Shown: positions 1 to 8,599, numbered from the stretch's first letter. The stretch is 64,000 nucleotides of DNA from Bacillota bacterium (GCA_023409265.1 JAEYHZ010000022.1:372001-436000), one strand, 5' to 3'. The notes: a model not told the origin generated them from the sequence alone. A program made the numbers and translations.

Positions 1-974
1 TCAATAGCGTGGGCCATCGCCTGTCTTACCTTTAAATCATAGAACGGCAGTGATGGGTCATTGCTGGTAGGCATCAGACCATTCATGATTGTACCGCTTG
101 TAAGAGGACGGCTAATTGGAGCACGGCCGTCGGCTTCCATTGCGTCACTGACAGTGCCGTCAACAGTAGCAATTACATCGATTTCTCCTGCCCGCATGGC
201 AGAAACAATAGTTGTAGTATCAGGCATGAAAACAAATTCTATGCCATCAAGATAGGGCTGTCCCTTAACACGGTAGTCCGCATTTTTTTCATAAACTATT
301 CTAACGTCACGTTCCCATTTAACAAACTTAAATGGTCCTGTTCCAACAGGGTTTGCAATTGCAGCATCTTTTCCATTTGCTTTAAAGTAAGTTGGTGAAA
401 TGATCCTGCCCGCAGTAAACATTGCAGCATCTGCAATTGAATTATTCCATTTTGAAAGATGGAGTACCACTGTTTGTGGATCTTTAACCTCAATGCTGGC
501 AACATCATTGATCTCGCTACGCCCTGAAGCCTTAAATTCTTCAAGGTTCCATTTTACTGCTTCGGCATCGCATATGGTACCATCATGGAACTTTACATCC
601 TTACGCAAATTAATGGTTAATGTCAAAGCATCTGCATCCATTTTGAAGCCCTCGGCCAAATATGGAACAAGTGCACCTGATTCATCATATCTTGCTAAGG
701 TTTCCAAAACCGGATCCATTACCTGGTTTTCATAATATGTAGTACTTCCTGCAGGATAACCTATACAATTAAATTTATCGCCGTACGCTACCTTTAAAAT
801 ACCGCCCTGCTTGTCATCCACTGCCGGAGTTGTCGTTTCATTTGCTGATGATTGAGTAGATTCATTAGATGTATCCGTTTTATTAGCCGGGCTGCTGGAG
901 CTTGAACACGCTACACTTACTAGTAAAAGTGATGTAATTACGAACAAGATAACTACCTTCATTGACTTTTTCAT
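1..974 (-). CDS. Extracellular solute-binding protein family 5 (oligopeptide/dipeptide ABC type), partial
   Basis: About 325 N-terminal residues of a periplasmic-type binding lipoprotein are visible; the frame runs off base 1, so the C-terminus is missing. The protein starts with a basic, hydrophobic signal sequence ending in a lipobox (SVAC, Cys23), followed by a Ser/Thr/Asn-rich tether typical of Gram-positive lipoproteins. The body carries SBP family 5 signatures such as GGILKVAYG, LAEGFKMDAD, LRKDVKFHDGT and NPVGTGPFKF. By family it would capture oligopeptides, or in some cases oligosaccharides, for an Opp/Dpp-type importer; its permease and ATPase genes would lie outside the window. The start at 974 has an AAAGGGGG ribosome binding site about ten bases upstream. 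Substrate cannot be told from sequence alone. Confidence 0.93.
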   Translation of the reverse strand, partial: MKKSMKVVILFVITSLLLVSVACSSSSSPANKTDTSNESTQSSANETTTPAVDDKQGGILKVAYGDKFNCIGYPAGSTTYYENQVMDPVLETLARYDESGALVPYLAEGFKMDADALTLTINLRKDVKFHDGTICDAEAVKWNLEEFKASGRSEINDVASIEVKDPQTVVLHLSKWNNSIADAAMFTAGRIISPTYFKANGKDAAIANPVGTGPFKFVKWERDVRIVYEKNADYRVKGQPYLDGIEFVFMPDTTTIVSAMRAGEIDVIATVDGTVSDAMEADGRAPISRPLTSGTIMNGLMPTSNDPSLPFYDLKVRQAMAHAI

Positions 975-1047
975 ACTCGATTTCCCCCTTTGGAATTGTT
1001 TGAGTAATTGGAATACATTTCATTCTTATTGTTTATTTATATAAAAC

Positions 1048-1890
1048 CTAAAACAACTCTGAGGCAAACAAGGTTATTTCACGCCTCACATCATCACGGC
1101 AATCATAATGGACATCATGGCCAGCATTGTTGTAAATAACACATTTTGAATTTTTGATTACCTTTATTGGCCATAAAATATCTGTTACCGGCACCATTTC
1201 ATCCATATAGGCATTAATCATTAAAACAGGTATTTGAATTCTAGAAAGTTCCTGATAAACATCCGCATCTGTCTTCAGGTATGAAAGCGGTTTTTTGGGA
1301 TTGATACGGACTTCTTCAACTGTCCTTTGAAGTTCCCATTCGTATGCTTTTTCGGCTTTCCTTTCGAATTCTGCCTTCAATTGTTGGTTGTCCGAAAATT
1401 TATCGGCAAAGGAAAGAAAATACCTTTTAGCCGCTTCAGCGCTTTTTTTTCTGGCTTCAGGATCGGCTGCCGACATAATGGTTTTAAGCCTTCCTGGAGA
1501 GGTCTCTCCGCCTTTTCTGGAATGAGGGCCGCCGACCAAAGCTGCAAAGCCAACCAGGACTTCCGGATGCCTCAGCGCCAGATGCCAGCCTATACCTGCA
1601 CCATGGGACTGTCCGGTATAAAGGAACTTTTCTATTCCTTTGCTTTTAGCGAATTCATAAACATCATCTGCCCAGGTATTATACCACTCACCGCCCAGAT
1701 CTTCAGTTACATGTGTTGATTTTCCATAACCTCTGATTTGGATGGTAAAAACATGGAAGCCTTCATCTGCCAAATCCATCGGCCATCCTATTTCATCAGA
1801 ATCAAAGCCCATTTGGGACGACAAAATATATTTATCTCCCGAACCGTATTCGTTGTAGTAAAGAGTTACACCATTGACTGTTTGATACAT
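1048..1890 (-). CDS. Alpha/beta hydrolase
   Basis: A 280-residue alpha/beta-hydrolase-fold protein, probably cytoplasmic because no signal peptide is visible. The N-terminal strand MYQTVNGVTLYYNEYGSG, the nucleophile elbow GQSHG (Ser in GxSxG), an acid-containing loop after PVLMINAYMDEMVP and a late histidine in NAGHDVHYD give the Ser-Asp-His triad order of the family. I place the start at 1890 rather than at the ATG at 1914, because an AGGAG box sits eight bases upstream of 1890. It follows a promoter region with clustered dyads (2026-2113) and lies 73 bp upstream of the family 5 binding protein, so the two may be co-transcribed. Substrate (ester, lactone or peptide) is not predictable. Confidence 0.88.
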   Translation of the reverse strand: MYQTVNGVTLYYNEYGSGDKYILSSQMGFDSDEIGWPMDLADEGFHVFTIQIRGYGKSTHVTEDLGGEWYNTWADDVYEFAKSKGIEKFLYTGQSHGAGIGWHLALRHPEVLVGFAALVGGPHSRKGGETSPGRLKTIMSAADPEARKKSAEAAKRYFLSFADKFSDNQQLKAEFERKAEKAYEWELQRTVEEVRINPKKPLSYLKTDADVYQELSRIQIPVLMINAYMDEMVPVTDILWPIKVIKNSKCVIYNNAGHDVHYDCRDDVRREITLFASELF

Positions 1891-2025
1891 TTGTTCACAC
1901 TCCTGTATACCCATAGTTTTAATTAATAGAATTCCATACTTTCAAATTAAACATTTGAACTACCGCAATTTTATTCCATATACACATTCGTCCGGCGCCA
2001 AAATGTACAAATGAGACATGAATAA

Positions 2026-2113
2026 GAATTGCTTTATCGGTTTAGTAAATTGCAAAAGCGGTTTAGCAATTTCCAAAAAATAAATGCGGTATTTGCTTAA
2101 CCGCTTTAGCTAA
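2026..2113. promoter_or_regulatory. Cluster of LacI/PurR-like operator dyads
   Basis: Three related imperfect dyads, each with a central CG at 2038-2039, 2059-2060 and 2102-2103, lie upstream of the hydrolase gene. The best one, centred at 2059, has arms ATTGC-AAA and TTT-GCAAT and matches its own reverse complement at 18 of 22 positions. Central-CG palindromes of this size are the form bound by LacI/PurR-family regulators. The centres are 21 and 43 bp apart, about two and four helical turns, so proteins bound there would face the same side. No LacI-family gene is present in the window. Confidence 0.45.
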
Positions 2114-2318
2114 ATTTTAACATAAATTGTCGTGTATGTAAATAGCTATTCACAAACTTGTAGACAGAATACTCATGAATTCCGTTTGTCGTATGACACA
2201 GAAGCAACCTCTTATTGACCGCCTTGACTGATGCCTGATGAGCATAGATAGACTCAATATTTTCCTAAACCTATTTTTTCGGAAAAGCAGGAATGCTTTC
2301 AGCCAAACGAAAATCTGC

Positions 2319-4334
2319 TTAAGATGCAGACACCGGGAATTCTGCTATTGTATTGGCAGTCTGTTTAGTTACTCTGAATTTATCTATTTCTTTGAACAGC
2401 ATGGCCGCTTGTGCAGAAAGTTCTTCACTGGAGGCAGAACTTTCCTGTACTGCCGCAGCATTGTTCTGAACAACCGCGCAGATTTGGTCAATAACCTCGG
2501 TAATCTGAGTAATAGCCTCTGCTTGCTCCTGTGACACTTCTTCAATTCCTTTGATAACTGTTTTAACCTGCTCAGTCTTTTTCGAGACATCATCCAATGC
2601 CACAGCCGTATCCTTAGCAATCCGAGAACCCTTAGAAACAGCTTCAACAGATATCTCTATCAATGTGGTAGTTTGCTCCACCGCCTCGGCCGATCGGCCA
2701 GCCAGCTCCCTCACTGCATCAGCTACAACGGCAAAGCCTTTGCCTGCATTACCTGCACGGGCTGCCTCTATTGTTGCATTAAGAGCCAGGAGGTTGGTTT
2801 GAGCTGCAATCTCTTGTATTACTTGAATAATACTCCTGATTTCATTTGAGGCCTCACTCATTTCCTTCATAGCAGAAAGCATTTCCTGCATCTTTTCCGT
2901 GCTCTCCTGCACCTTTTCAACTGTATACTGAGCATGCTCCACTGCTTGCTTTGAAATTTCTGCATTTTTATTTACCTGCTCGGATACGTTTGTAACCGAG
3001 ACCGATAATTCCTCAATGGAGCTCGACTGCTCTGCTGCTCCCTCAGCCAGTGTCTGTGCTCCCTCCGCAACTTGGCCGGAGCTTGCGTCCACTTGAGTAG
3101 CGGCTGAATGAATGTCTCCTATTAAAGTTTTCAGCTCTTCTGTTACACTATTGATTGCAATAGATAATATATCTTCCGGAGATTTCGGCGATATAATTGC
3201 TGTCAGATCTCCGTCAGCAAGCCGCTGCATTGCTTCAATCTGGTCATGAGTGCTGGCAATCATCAAATTGAATTGGTTGGACAGTGCTTCCAGCTCATCG
3301 CCTGTATGAATATCGACCCTTAGATTTACATCCCCTGAAGCCAGTTTGCCCGCAGCGTCAATAATACCGTAAATAGGCTCTATCATACGCTTGGTAATGT
3401 AGTAGGATATCCCAACCGCCAGGATCACAAGCAGCAACGAAATAGCTCCAAGTTTTAGAATCAGACCATAAAATGCAGGATAAAAGTCTGATATAGGAAC
3501 GGAAAAGCCGTAGGTCCATCCGTTCTGAGGAATGTCAGTTATGGCTATATACTTCTTATGCTTGTCGTAATCCTTACCTTTTTCAAGCGAAAAGCCCTGT
3601 TCATTTTTCTTATGCTCCGCTTGTATACCTGAATCTCTGAAATTTTTGTAGATTTCATTTTCACCGGAAATTCTGGGCAGAAATTTTTCGTTTTCATGGA
3701 CAATGAAATTGTCAGCAGAATCAAGTAAAAAAGCCTTCCCCGTAGTATTGAGGATTTTCTCATTGCTTATATAATCCACCAAGGCGTCCAGAGTAATGTC
3801 TATGGCTACCACACCCATATAGGCACCATTTTTGTCTTTTGCAGGCATACTCAAAGAGATGATCATTTTTCCGGTCGTCGCATCGATATAAGGAGGGGTA
3901 TAATAAATTTTACCAGCCTCTTTCGCTTTGACATACCATTCCCTTGTCAGCACGTTGTAATCGGCATCGGGTACCCAAAAGTCACCGGAATACAGTCTGT
4001 TATCCGGAGTACCGATATATGCGGATATCATGAAATCATACTTGTTGATGTAGTGGCTGAAATATTTTTCTATTTCGTCCTTTTGAGATGTTTCAAATAA
4101 ACGCATGTCCTCTGAGATAGTGGTAAGCAAAAGTTCTTTATCCGAAAACCATTCGCTTGTCCGGGCTTTTCCAATCTGCAATGACTGCTCCAGTGAGCTT
4201 TCTGTTGAATCCCAAAATAAATTCATGGACACCATGAGCATAACGGCTGATGCCACAATCAGAACACTTACTGTAATGATACCTATTGATAGTATAAACT
4301 TAAACTTTAGTGAGTTTTTCTTTATTTTCTTCAT
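2319..4334 (-). CDS. Methyl-accepting chemotaxis protein (Cache-HAMP-MCP)
   Basis: A 671-residue transmembrane chemoreceptor. Domain order: N-terminal membrane segment (about residues 10-33), a large extracellular Cache-type sensing domain (about 40-280) with the ligand-pocket-like stretch VLTREWYVKAKEAGKIYYTP, a second membrane segment (about 285-310), a HAMP linker, and a long coiled-coil signalling domain. The kinase-contact hairpin is well conserved: QTNLLALNATIEAARAGNAG, then GFAVVADAVRELAGRS. Such receptors control CheA through CheW. No che genes are nearby, so this is a stand-alone receptor gene. The start at 4334 has an AAGGAG box. The ligand is unknown; Cache domains of this kind often bind amino acids or small organic acids. 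Confidence 0.95.
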   Translation of the reverse strand: MKKIKKNSLKFKFILSIGIITVSVLIVASAVMLMVSMNLFWDSTESSLEQSLQIGKARTSEWFSDKELLLTTISEDMRLFETSQKDEIEKYFSHYINKYDFMISAYIGTPDNRLYSGDFWVPDADYNVLTREWYVKAKEAGKIYYTPPYIDATTGKMIISLSMPAKDKNGAYMGVVAIDITLDALVDYISNEKILNTTGKAFLLDSADNFIVHENEKFLPRISGENEIYKNFRDSGIQAEHKKNEQGFSLEKGKDYDKHKKYIAITDIPQNGWTYGFSVPISDFYPAFYGLILKLGAISLLLVILAVGISYYITKRMIEPIYGIIDAAGKLASGDVNLRVDIHTGDELEALSNQFNLMIASTHDQIEAMQRLADGDLTAIISPKSPEDILSIAINSVTEELKTLIGDIHSAATQVDASSGQVAEGAQTLAEGAAEQSSSIEELSVSVTNVSEQVNKNAEISKQAVEHAQYTVEKVQESTEKMQEMLSAMKEMSEASNEIRSIIQVIQEIAAQTNLLALNATIEAARAGNAGKGFAVVADAVRELAGRSAEAVEQTTTLIEISVEAVSKGSRIAKDTAVALDDVSKKTEQVKTVIKGIEEVSQEQAEAITQITEVIDQICAVVQNNAAAVQESSASSEELSAQAAMLFKEIDKFRVTKQTANTIAEFPVSAS

Positions 4335-4340
4335 TCTCTA

Positions 4341-4479
4341 ACTCCTTCAATATTGACCTTCTAGTTGTTTCATAATACTGCTTCTTCCTGTATACATCAG
4401 TTTATTCACAGATCCTATAAACTTATCTCCGGTCAGTGACCTACTGAATTATAACCCTTGGAATTACTGACACCCAAAT
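4341..4479. other. Promoter region upstream of the chemoreceptor
   Basis: AT-rich spacer between the chemoreceptor start and the remnant at 4480. It must carry the receptor promoter, but I could not single out a convincing -35/-10 pair. Confidence 0.3.
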
Positions 4480-4710
4480 TCATGCAGAATTCCCACCTGC
4501 TCCTTCAAATCCATGCAGCATTTCCACCTCTCCTTGAAATTCATTCAACATTTCCACATGCTCCTTTGTTTCCACAGCTTCTGCCGCAGTCTTGACATTC
4601 AGATGTCCACAAAGATAAAGGAGCTCTATACTATGTTGGTGCTGTTCATCACTAACGATATTACGTAAAAATTGATAGCCCAACATTTGGCCATCCATCT
4701 TCAAAAACAC
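4480..4710 (-). pseudogene. Degenerate EAL-domain-like remnant
   Basis: A 76-codon frame whose middle (LNVKTAAEAVETKEHVEMLN) resembles the late part of EAL cyclic-di-GMP phosphodiesterases, where the family has LGLKVVAEGVETKEQLEFL. The catalytic EAL motif, the DDFGTG loop and the rest of the barrel are absent, and no upstream frame supplies them. The last 25 codons contain an imperfect internal duplication (HVEMLNEFQG followed by EVEMLHGFEG), consistent with decay. There is no convincing ribosome binding site. I read it as a relict, not a working gene. Confidence 0.35.
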
Positions 4711-4719
4711 GAAGCATAA

Positions 4720-5035
4720 AAATTTGGGTAAGCTGTTTTCAGGTGCACCAGTTTAGATGTAAGGAAACCTAATCTTTCTATCAGTTTTATTAATTCCTCC
4801 TTTCTGGTAAGTTATATTCTGCAATACAGAAATTTGACCGCCACAGATTATGGTCAGTCCTTACTTTACAAACATATATGTTTGACGACTCCATCGACTC
4901 TTTCAATTTATAATCAGCCATTAGTTCCACAATATTACTTTAATTTACTGTTTTATCCACAGCCTAATCCTTTCCTTTACCAGCTATATTTTGGGAACAT
5001 ACTTTTTTAATATATTGTATTTGATTGACTTACCG
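4720..5035. other. Non-coding, decayed intergenic DNA
   Basis: No supported gene, repeat or regulatory signal is visible in this AT-rich stretch between the EAL-like remnant and the group II intron fragment. Confidence 0.3.
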
Positions 5036-5144
5036 TTGTGGCTTGTATTAAATTCATACATTTTTGTTCCAGTTTTCATTTTACGGTAAATCAATATAAA
5101 AAAAGTCAATGGAAAAGGACAGGAATGCTTGTTTGGTTTTTTCA

Positions 5145-5380
5145 CATATACATTTTTAGTACTGCCAGCATATCTTCGGGTAATTATTGGGCTTCAGTTT
5201 GTGTGGCAACCTACCCGATATACCATGCCTCATATGTGATTTCTGTTCGTGAGACCAGAGATTTGACGACTTCCTTTAGATTCCGCCACACGACGGACAC
5301 CCTTAAGTTAAGATGTATACTTCCCACTATCAGGGTGTGTTAGGGCCTTTCGCCCCTTAGAAATATGCCCATGCTTAGCG
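5145..5380 (-). ncRNA. Group II intron 5-prime fragment (domain I remnant)
   Basis: Read on the minus strand, this stretch carries the ordered landmarks I recognise from domain I of bacterial group II introns: GATAGTGGGAAGTATACAT, GTGTGGCGGAATCTAAAGG, AAATCTCTGGTCTCACGAAC, AGAAATCACATATGAGGC, then TGAAGCCCAATAATTACCCG. The part that normally follows (rest of domain I, the reverse transcriptase gene and domains V-VI) is missing, so it cannot splice or move. It lies just downstream of the HAD-gene terminator, a usual landing site for such elements. Edges are approximate. Confidence 0.65.
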
Positions 5381-5382
5381 AA

Positions 5383-5422
5383 CCAAAAAAGGCGCTGCCT
5401 TTTTTCTAAAAGACAGCACCTT
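5383..5422 (-). terminator. Rho-independent terminator of the RpiR/acetyltransferase/HAD cluster
   Basis: Two 15-base arms (5389-5403 and 5408-5422) pair with two G-U wobbles around a 4-base loop and are followed on the minus strand by a run of six T. It sits about 100 bp after the HAD stop codon. Confidence 0.85.
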
Positions 5423-5522
5423 ATAGTTCTTTCTTTTATTTAATTGTAATGTTGAATCTATGGGTTTCGCACTATCCGCATGACAAGCTATTTAGGCTAA
5501 AGATTAAATAGCATTTATTTTC

Positions 5523-6173
5523 TTAATATTTTCTGTATTGTTTTGATTCTAAAAATTTCTTTAAGCTTAAAATACTATAAAAAATAAGATGCGGGTTAGT
5601 TTCTTTTAGCTTTTCTACATCTGCACTTTCTGACCAAGCGGCTGATAAACAGGTTACACCAGACTCCCTACAAGCCGTTATATCAGTAACTGAATCCCCT
5701 ACATAATAAAACTCTTCTTTTTTAATAGCGTATTTCTCCAGCAACTTTGAAATTGACTCAGCTTTATTATTCCGTGTTTCAAATCCTACCATAACATCAC
5801 TGAAGCAATTTTCCAATTCCAGCTTTTTTAAAGAAATATCACAGCTTTTTTGTCCTTTTCCTGTAATCAATGGAACTAAAATGTTTTTTCCCTTCAAGTA
5901 CTCAATGAGGTCACATATCTGAGGAAAAGGGGTCGTACAGCTATCATGCATTTTCTCATAATATAAGTAAAAATCTCTAAGAGCCGACTTCCAATTGTCT
6001 TTTACAACTGCTTTAACCATTCCGATCTCATTGAGGCCAAATGTTTGAATAATCTCATTATTAGTTAACTCGAATCCCGTATAAGGTAACATAGCCTTTT
6101 TAAAAGCTTCGATACACATTGGAATTGTATCGGCTATTGTTCCATCAAAATCGAATGCTACCATTTTAATCAT
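5523..6173 (-). CDS. HAD-family phosphatase (phosphoglycolate phosphatase-like)
   Basis: A 216-residue cytoplasmic HAD hydrolase. Motif I is VAFDFDGTIADT (Asp8 nucleophile, Asp10 acid/base), followed by a helical cap; motif II is the Thr in PLITGKG; a lysine in RNNKAESI fits motif III; motif IV is YYVGDSVTDITA. This is the layout of small phosphatases such as phosphoglycolate phosphatase, PpaX and beta-phosphoglucomutase-like enzymes. I choose the start at 6173 because GGAG lies nine bases upstream; the longer frame start at 6188 has no site. It overlaps the acetyltransferase stop by 8 bp, so the two are probably translationally coupled. The substrate is unknown, but the sugar-linked neighbours suggest a sugar phosphate. 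Confidence 0.88.
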   Translation of the reverse strand: MIKMVAFDFDGTIADTIPMCIEAFKKAMLPYTGFELTNNEIIQTFGLNEIGMVKAVVKDNWKSALRDFYLYYEKMHDSCTTPFPQICDLIEYLKGKNILVPLITGKGQKSCDISLKKLELENCFSDVMVGFETRNNKAESISKLLEKYAIKKEEFYYVGDSVTDITACRESGVTCLSAAWSESADVEKLKETNPHLIFYSILSLKKFLESKQYRKY

Positions 6174-6774
6174 TTTTTTGCTCTCCATTAATTCTTCGAA
6201 TTAATCGACATGGATTTCCAACTGCTACACAATTATCAGGAATATCCTTTGTTACTACACTGCCTGCTCCTATAACACTACCTTTTCCTATGCTGACTCC
6301 AGGCAAAATAATAACACCCCCTCCAATCCAACACCCATCACCGATTGTAACAGGAAGTGCATATGTCCTGCAAAAATATTCTCCGCTTTCGGGATTCCAA
6401 TCAGGGATCAATCGCTCATTTAACTCCACAGGATGTGTTGCAGTATAGATTTGAACATTTGATGCAATAAGCACATTATCTCCAATAGTAATTTTGTTAC
6501 AATCTACAAAAGTACAATTCATATTAACAGACACATTGTTACCCAAAAAAGTGTTGCATCCATAATCACAAATAAATGGGGAACCAACAGATACATTCGT
6601 ACCTATATTGCCAAATAGCTTCAATAAAATTCCTCGTTTTTCAGCCTTTTGGTCATAAGAAAGGCTATTATATTCAGCTAGCAATTCTCTTGTTTTCTTT
6701 TTATACTCTAAAAAAGTATTATCGTGACAATTGTAGTATTCTCCTTCTAAGCATTTATCAAGTTCTGTTTTCAT
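6166..6774 (-). CDS. Sugar O-acetyltransferase (maltose/galactoside acetyltransferase-like)
   Basis: A 202-residue hexapeptide-repeat acyltransferase that would transfer acetyl from acetyl-CoA to a sugar hydroxyl. The N-terminal Mac-type helical region (KCLEGEYYNCHDNTFLEYKK) is followed by left-handed beta-helix turns (NTFLGNNVSVNMNCTFVDC, KITIGDNVLIASNVQI) and the catalytic-region signature IYTATHPVEL (His) of the LacA/Maa/NodL group, then IGDGCWIGGGVIILPGVSIG. The start at 6774 is preceded by AAAGGGG; the longer frame reaches back into the rpiR terminator hairpin. It lies between the RpiR regulator and the HAD phosphatase, suggesting one sugar-related unit. Confidence 0.92.
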   Translation of the reverse strand: MKTELDKCLEGEYYNCHDNTFLEYKKKTRELLAEYNSLSYDQKAEKRGILLKLFGNIGTNVSVGSPFICDYGCNTFLGNNVSVNMNCTFVDCNKITIGDNVLIASNVQIYTATHPVELNERLIPDWNPESGEYFCRTYALPVTIGDGCWIGGGVIILPGVSIGKGSVIGAGSVVTKDIPDNCVAVGNPCRLIRRINGEQKND

Positions 6775-6817
6775 TTTGTATACCCCTTTCGCGCCTCTTT
6801 TTGACAATAATATATAA

Positions 6818-6846
6818 CATCCTGTTACATTGCTAGTAACAGGATG
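6818..6846 (-). terminator. Hairpin after the RpiR gene
   Basis: A perfect 11-bp inverted repeat (arm CATCCTGTTAC) with a 7-base loop lies between the RpiR stop and the acetyltransferase start. The following T-tract is weak, so it may attenuate transcription within the cluster rather than end it. Confidence 0.5.
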
Positions 6847-6854
6847 TTTCAAAA

Positions 6855-7568
6855 TTATAATCTTCTTGCCAGTGTTTCTATAAGAAACAATACCGGGACT
6901 TGCGAAGTGGCATTATACCCACCGTTAACACTGATCATTTCCATATTGTAAGAAATATTCCAATCTGAAATTTGGGCAATGGTAGAATCCGACTGATTTG
7001 TGATGCTTAAAATATTACATCTGCTGGTTTTAAACCGATTAAGTAAATCTACAACCTCTTTTGTCTCACCTGTTACTGATAGTGCAATGACTACTGTATT
7101 CCTAAGCATATCTTTTGTTATTGGATAGTAAGGATCTTCCAGGCCTATTGAAAATTTACCCAAATTTGAAAAATATCTTGCTCCATATCTTGCAAGTGTT
7201 CCAGAAGACCCCTGGCCTACAAAAATTACCCTTTCTGCCATTCTTATGAATTCAGTTCCCTGCTCTATTTTCTGTTCAAAAGAATTTGTATTTGTCCTAT
7301 GGAAGTAATGTAACAGCTCTGATAAATCGTTTTGTGGCGGCATTTCCTGTATTTGGTACAAATATTTATTAAGCCCCTTTTTAAATTCATTGTACCCATC
7401 ATAATTCATCTTGTTACAGAATCTAAGGATTGTCGATGTTGACACGTGTACTTTGTCAGCCAATTCCCGAATAGTCATATAAGGAATTTTATCACCATTA
7501 TCGACAATGAATTTATATAGCTTCACTTCTGTTTCGTTGAATTTTTGTATATCATCATAAGAAAACAT
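6855..7568 (-). CDS. MurR/RpiR family transcriptional regulator
   Basis: A 237-residue sugar-phosphate-sensing regulator. Residues 1-75 form the RpiR helix-turn-helix (IRELADKVHVSTSTILRFCN), and the C-terminal half is a SIS domain (RVIFVGQGSSGTLARYGARY, then VIALSVTGETKEVVDLL) that binds phosphosugars. The start at 7568 has a GGAAGG box six bases upstream; a longer frame opens at 7598 without such a box. It precedes the acetyltransferase and HAD genes on the same strand and probably controls them, though its operator is not evident to me. The family contains both repressors and activators. Confidence 0.92.
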   Translation of the reverse strand: MFSYDDIQKFNETEVKLYKFIVDNGDKIPYMTIRELADKVHVSTSTILRFCNKMNYDGYNEFKKGLNKYLYQIQEMPPQNDLSELLHYFHRTNTNSFEQKIEQGTEFIRMAERVIFVGQGSSGTLARYGARYFSNLGKFSIGLEDPYYPITKDMLRNTVVIALSVTGETKEVVDLLNRFKTSRCNILSITNQSDSTIAQISDWNISYNMEMISVNGGYNATSQVPVLFLIETLARRL

Positions 7569-7829
7569 TATAACCTTCCTTTTCACTACGCACTCCACAT
7601 TCCCTGAACGGTCAAAAAAGTTGCCGTTTGATGCTGGTGGGCCTTTACGGCAGGGTAGATTCCGGCTTCTTCTTACGTCAGCCCCGTACCCGTAGAGTTC
7701 TTACTCCTTATAGAAGTAAGAACTCTTCTAACATCTCTATTTTCATAATTTTCTTCAACTTTATAACCAATATTATATCTGATATAGAGTTCCAGAACAA
7801 GCGTTCTGCTATATCTCCCATGTTTTCAG
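7569..7829. other. Leader region with a strong hairpin
   Basis: No gene is supported here. An 11-bp perfect inverted repeat (arm AGAGTTCTTAC) spans about 7696-7729. The stretch 7640-7695 looks GC-richer than its flanks and contains related sub-strings (TACGGCAGGGTAG and CCCGTACCCGTAG), so it may fold. It lies upstream of the rpiR gene on one side and the headless frame at 7830 on the other. Confidence 0.3.
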
Positions 7830-8354
7830 AATAACATTCCCGATTCCAATGAAGCGGTAAAGATAATCAAGGGTCAGCTGAAAACCAGGGGCAAGGAAGT
7901 GATTGCCGGTGATCCGCCTCTTACAGAGATGTCCTTAACTGCCTACAGTGAGATTATCTCCTATTCAAGGCTGCTGCGACAAAATCCCAAAGCCATGCCG
8001 GAACAAATCTCCTTGGATTCGGTAAAAGAGATCAAAAAGCAAGTCCAGGACACCTGGAAAACCCTTACATTAACGGAGCGGCAGCAAATTGCCACAGCTC
8101 CGGGCTTATGGATTTGTCTCAGGACATTGCTGAGCAATGGTTCCAAGAGCGAACAGGAAAAAGTCCGCAGTAATCTTCTAAAACTCACCCTGTCAACTCA
8201 GACGACTAAAGACAATGAAAAATCCGAAACCAGAAATAAGCCAATGGACATGGGAACGCATTCTTCATTAATGGCAATAAAGCAAATGACCTTCAATACC
8301 TATATGTGGAGCCGGGGTTTTAATTATAGTCCAGCCTACGGCAAGATGTGGTGA
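7830..8354 (+). pseudogene. Unrecognised reading frame lacking a start (3-prime gene remnant)
   Basis: An open frame reads as ordinary protein from about 7830 (NNIPDSNEAVKIIKGQL) through the GTG at 7899 to the stop at 8354. No start with a ribosome binding site precedes the coding-like part, and the frame upstream runs into AT-rich sequence, so I read it as the surviving 3-prime end of a longer gene. The product is helical and charged, with TEMSLTAYSEIISYSRLLRQ and DSVKEIKKQVQDTWKTLTLT. I do not recognise a family. It ends just before a strong terminator at 8401, which suggests it was once the last gene of a plus-strand unit. Confidence 0.4.
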
Positions 8355-8400
8355 GCATAATCGGAATTCAAATACATAGTGTACCTGCCATCCTGCCGGT

Positions 8401-8444
8401 AACAATCCCCCATATGATAAACTCATTTTGGGGGATTGTTTATT
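8401..8444 (+). terminator. Rho-independent terminator
   Basis: A 12-bp stem (AACAATCCCCCA pairing with TGGGGGATTGTT) with a 16-base loop is followed by TATT. It closes the plus-strand remnant at 7830-8354. Confidence 0.7.
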
Positions 8445-8511
8445 GAGAACATTATCAGTACTATAGCAAAATCAGGTGCAAAAAAGTTGAAATTATTTTA
8501 TTGGGTATAGA

Positions 8512-8565
8512 TTGATATTCTTTAGCCAATGTATTATACTTTATATGAACACGTTCATATAAAGT
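8512..8565 (+). promoter_or_regulatory. SigmaA promoter with overlapping TetR-type operator
   Basis: TTGATA (8512-8517) and TATACT (8535-8540) are separated by exactly 17 bp. A 28-bp dyad at 8538-8565 (arm ACTTTATATGAAC, 13 of 14 positions paired) starts inside the -10 box and covers the predicted transcription start. A repressor bound there would block the promoter of the TetR gene that follows, the usual self-repressing TetR arrangement. Confidence 0.8.
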
Positions 8566-8599
8566 ATTTTCACTAACCAAAACTATTGATGGGGTGAAC

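Noticed and set aside
4877..4905. Possible continuation of the group II intron around TTGACGACTCCATCGACTC
   Set aside because: The sequence does not match any intron domain I can recognise, and it is too far from the last clear block.
5038..5343. A 101-codon plus-strand frame
   Set aside because: It lies antisense to the group II intron fragment, whose conserved RNA blocks explain the sequence better; the predicted protein has no family features.
7640..7695. Group II intron domain V
   Set aside because: The GC-rich stretch lacks the AGC triad and the 34-nt hairpin of domain V on either strand.
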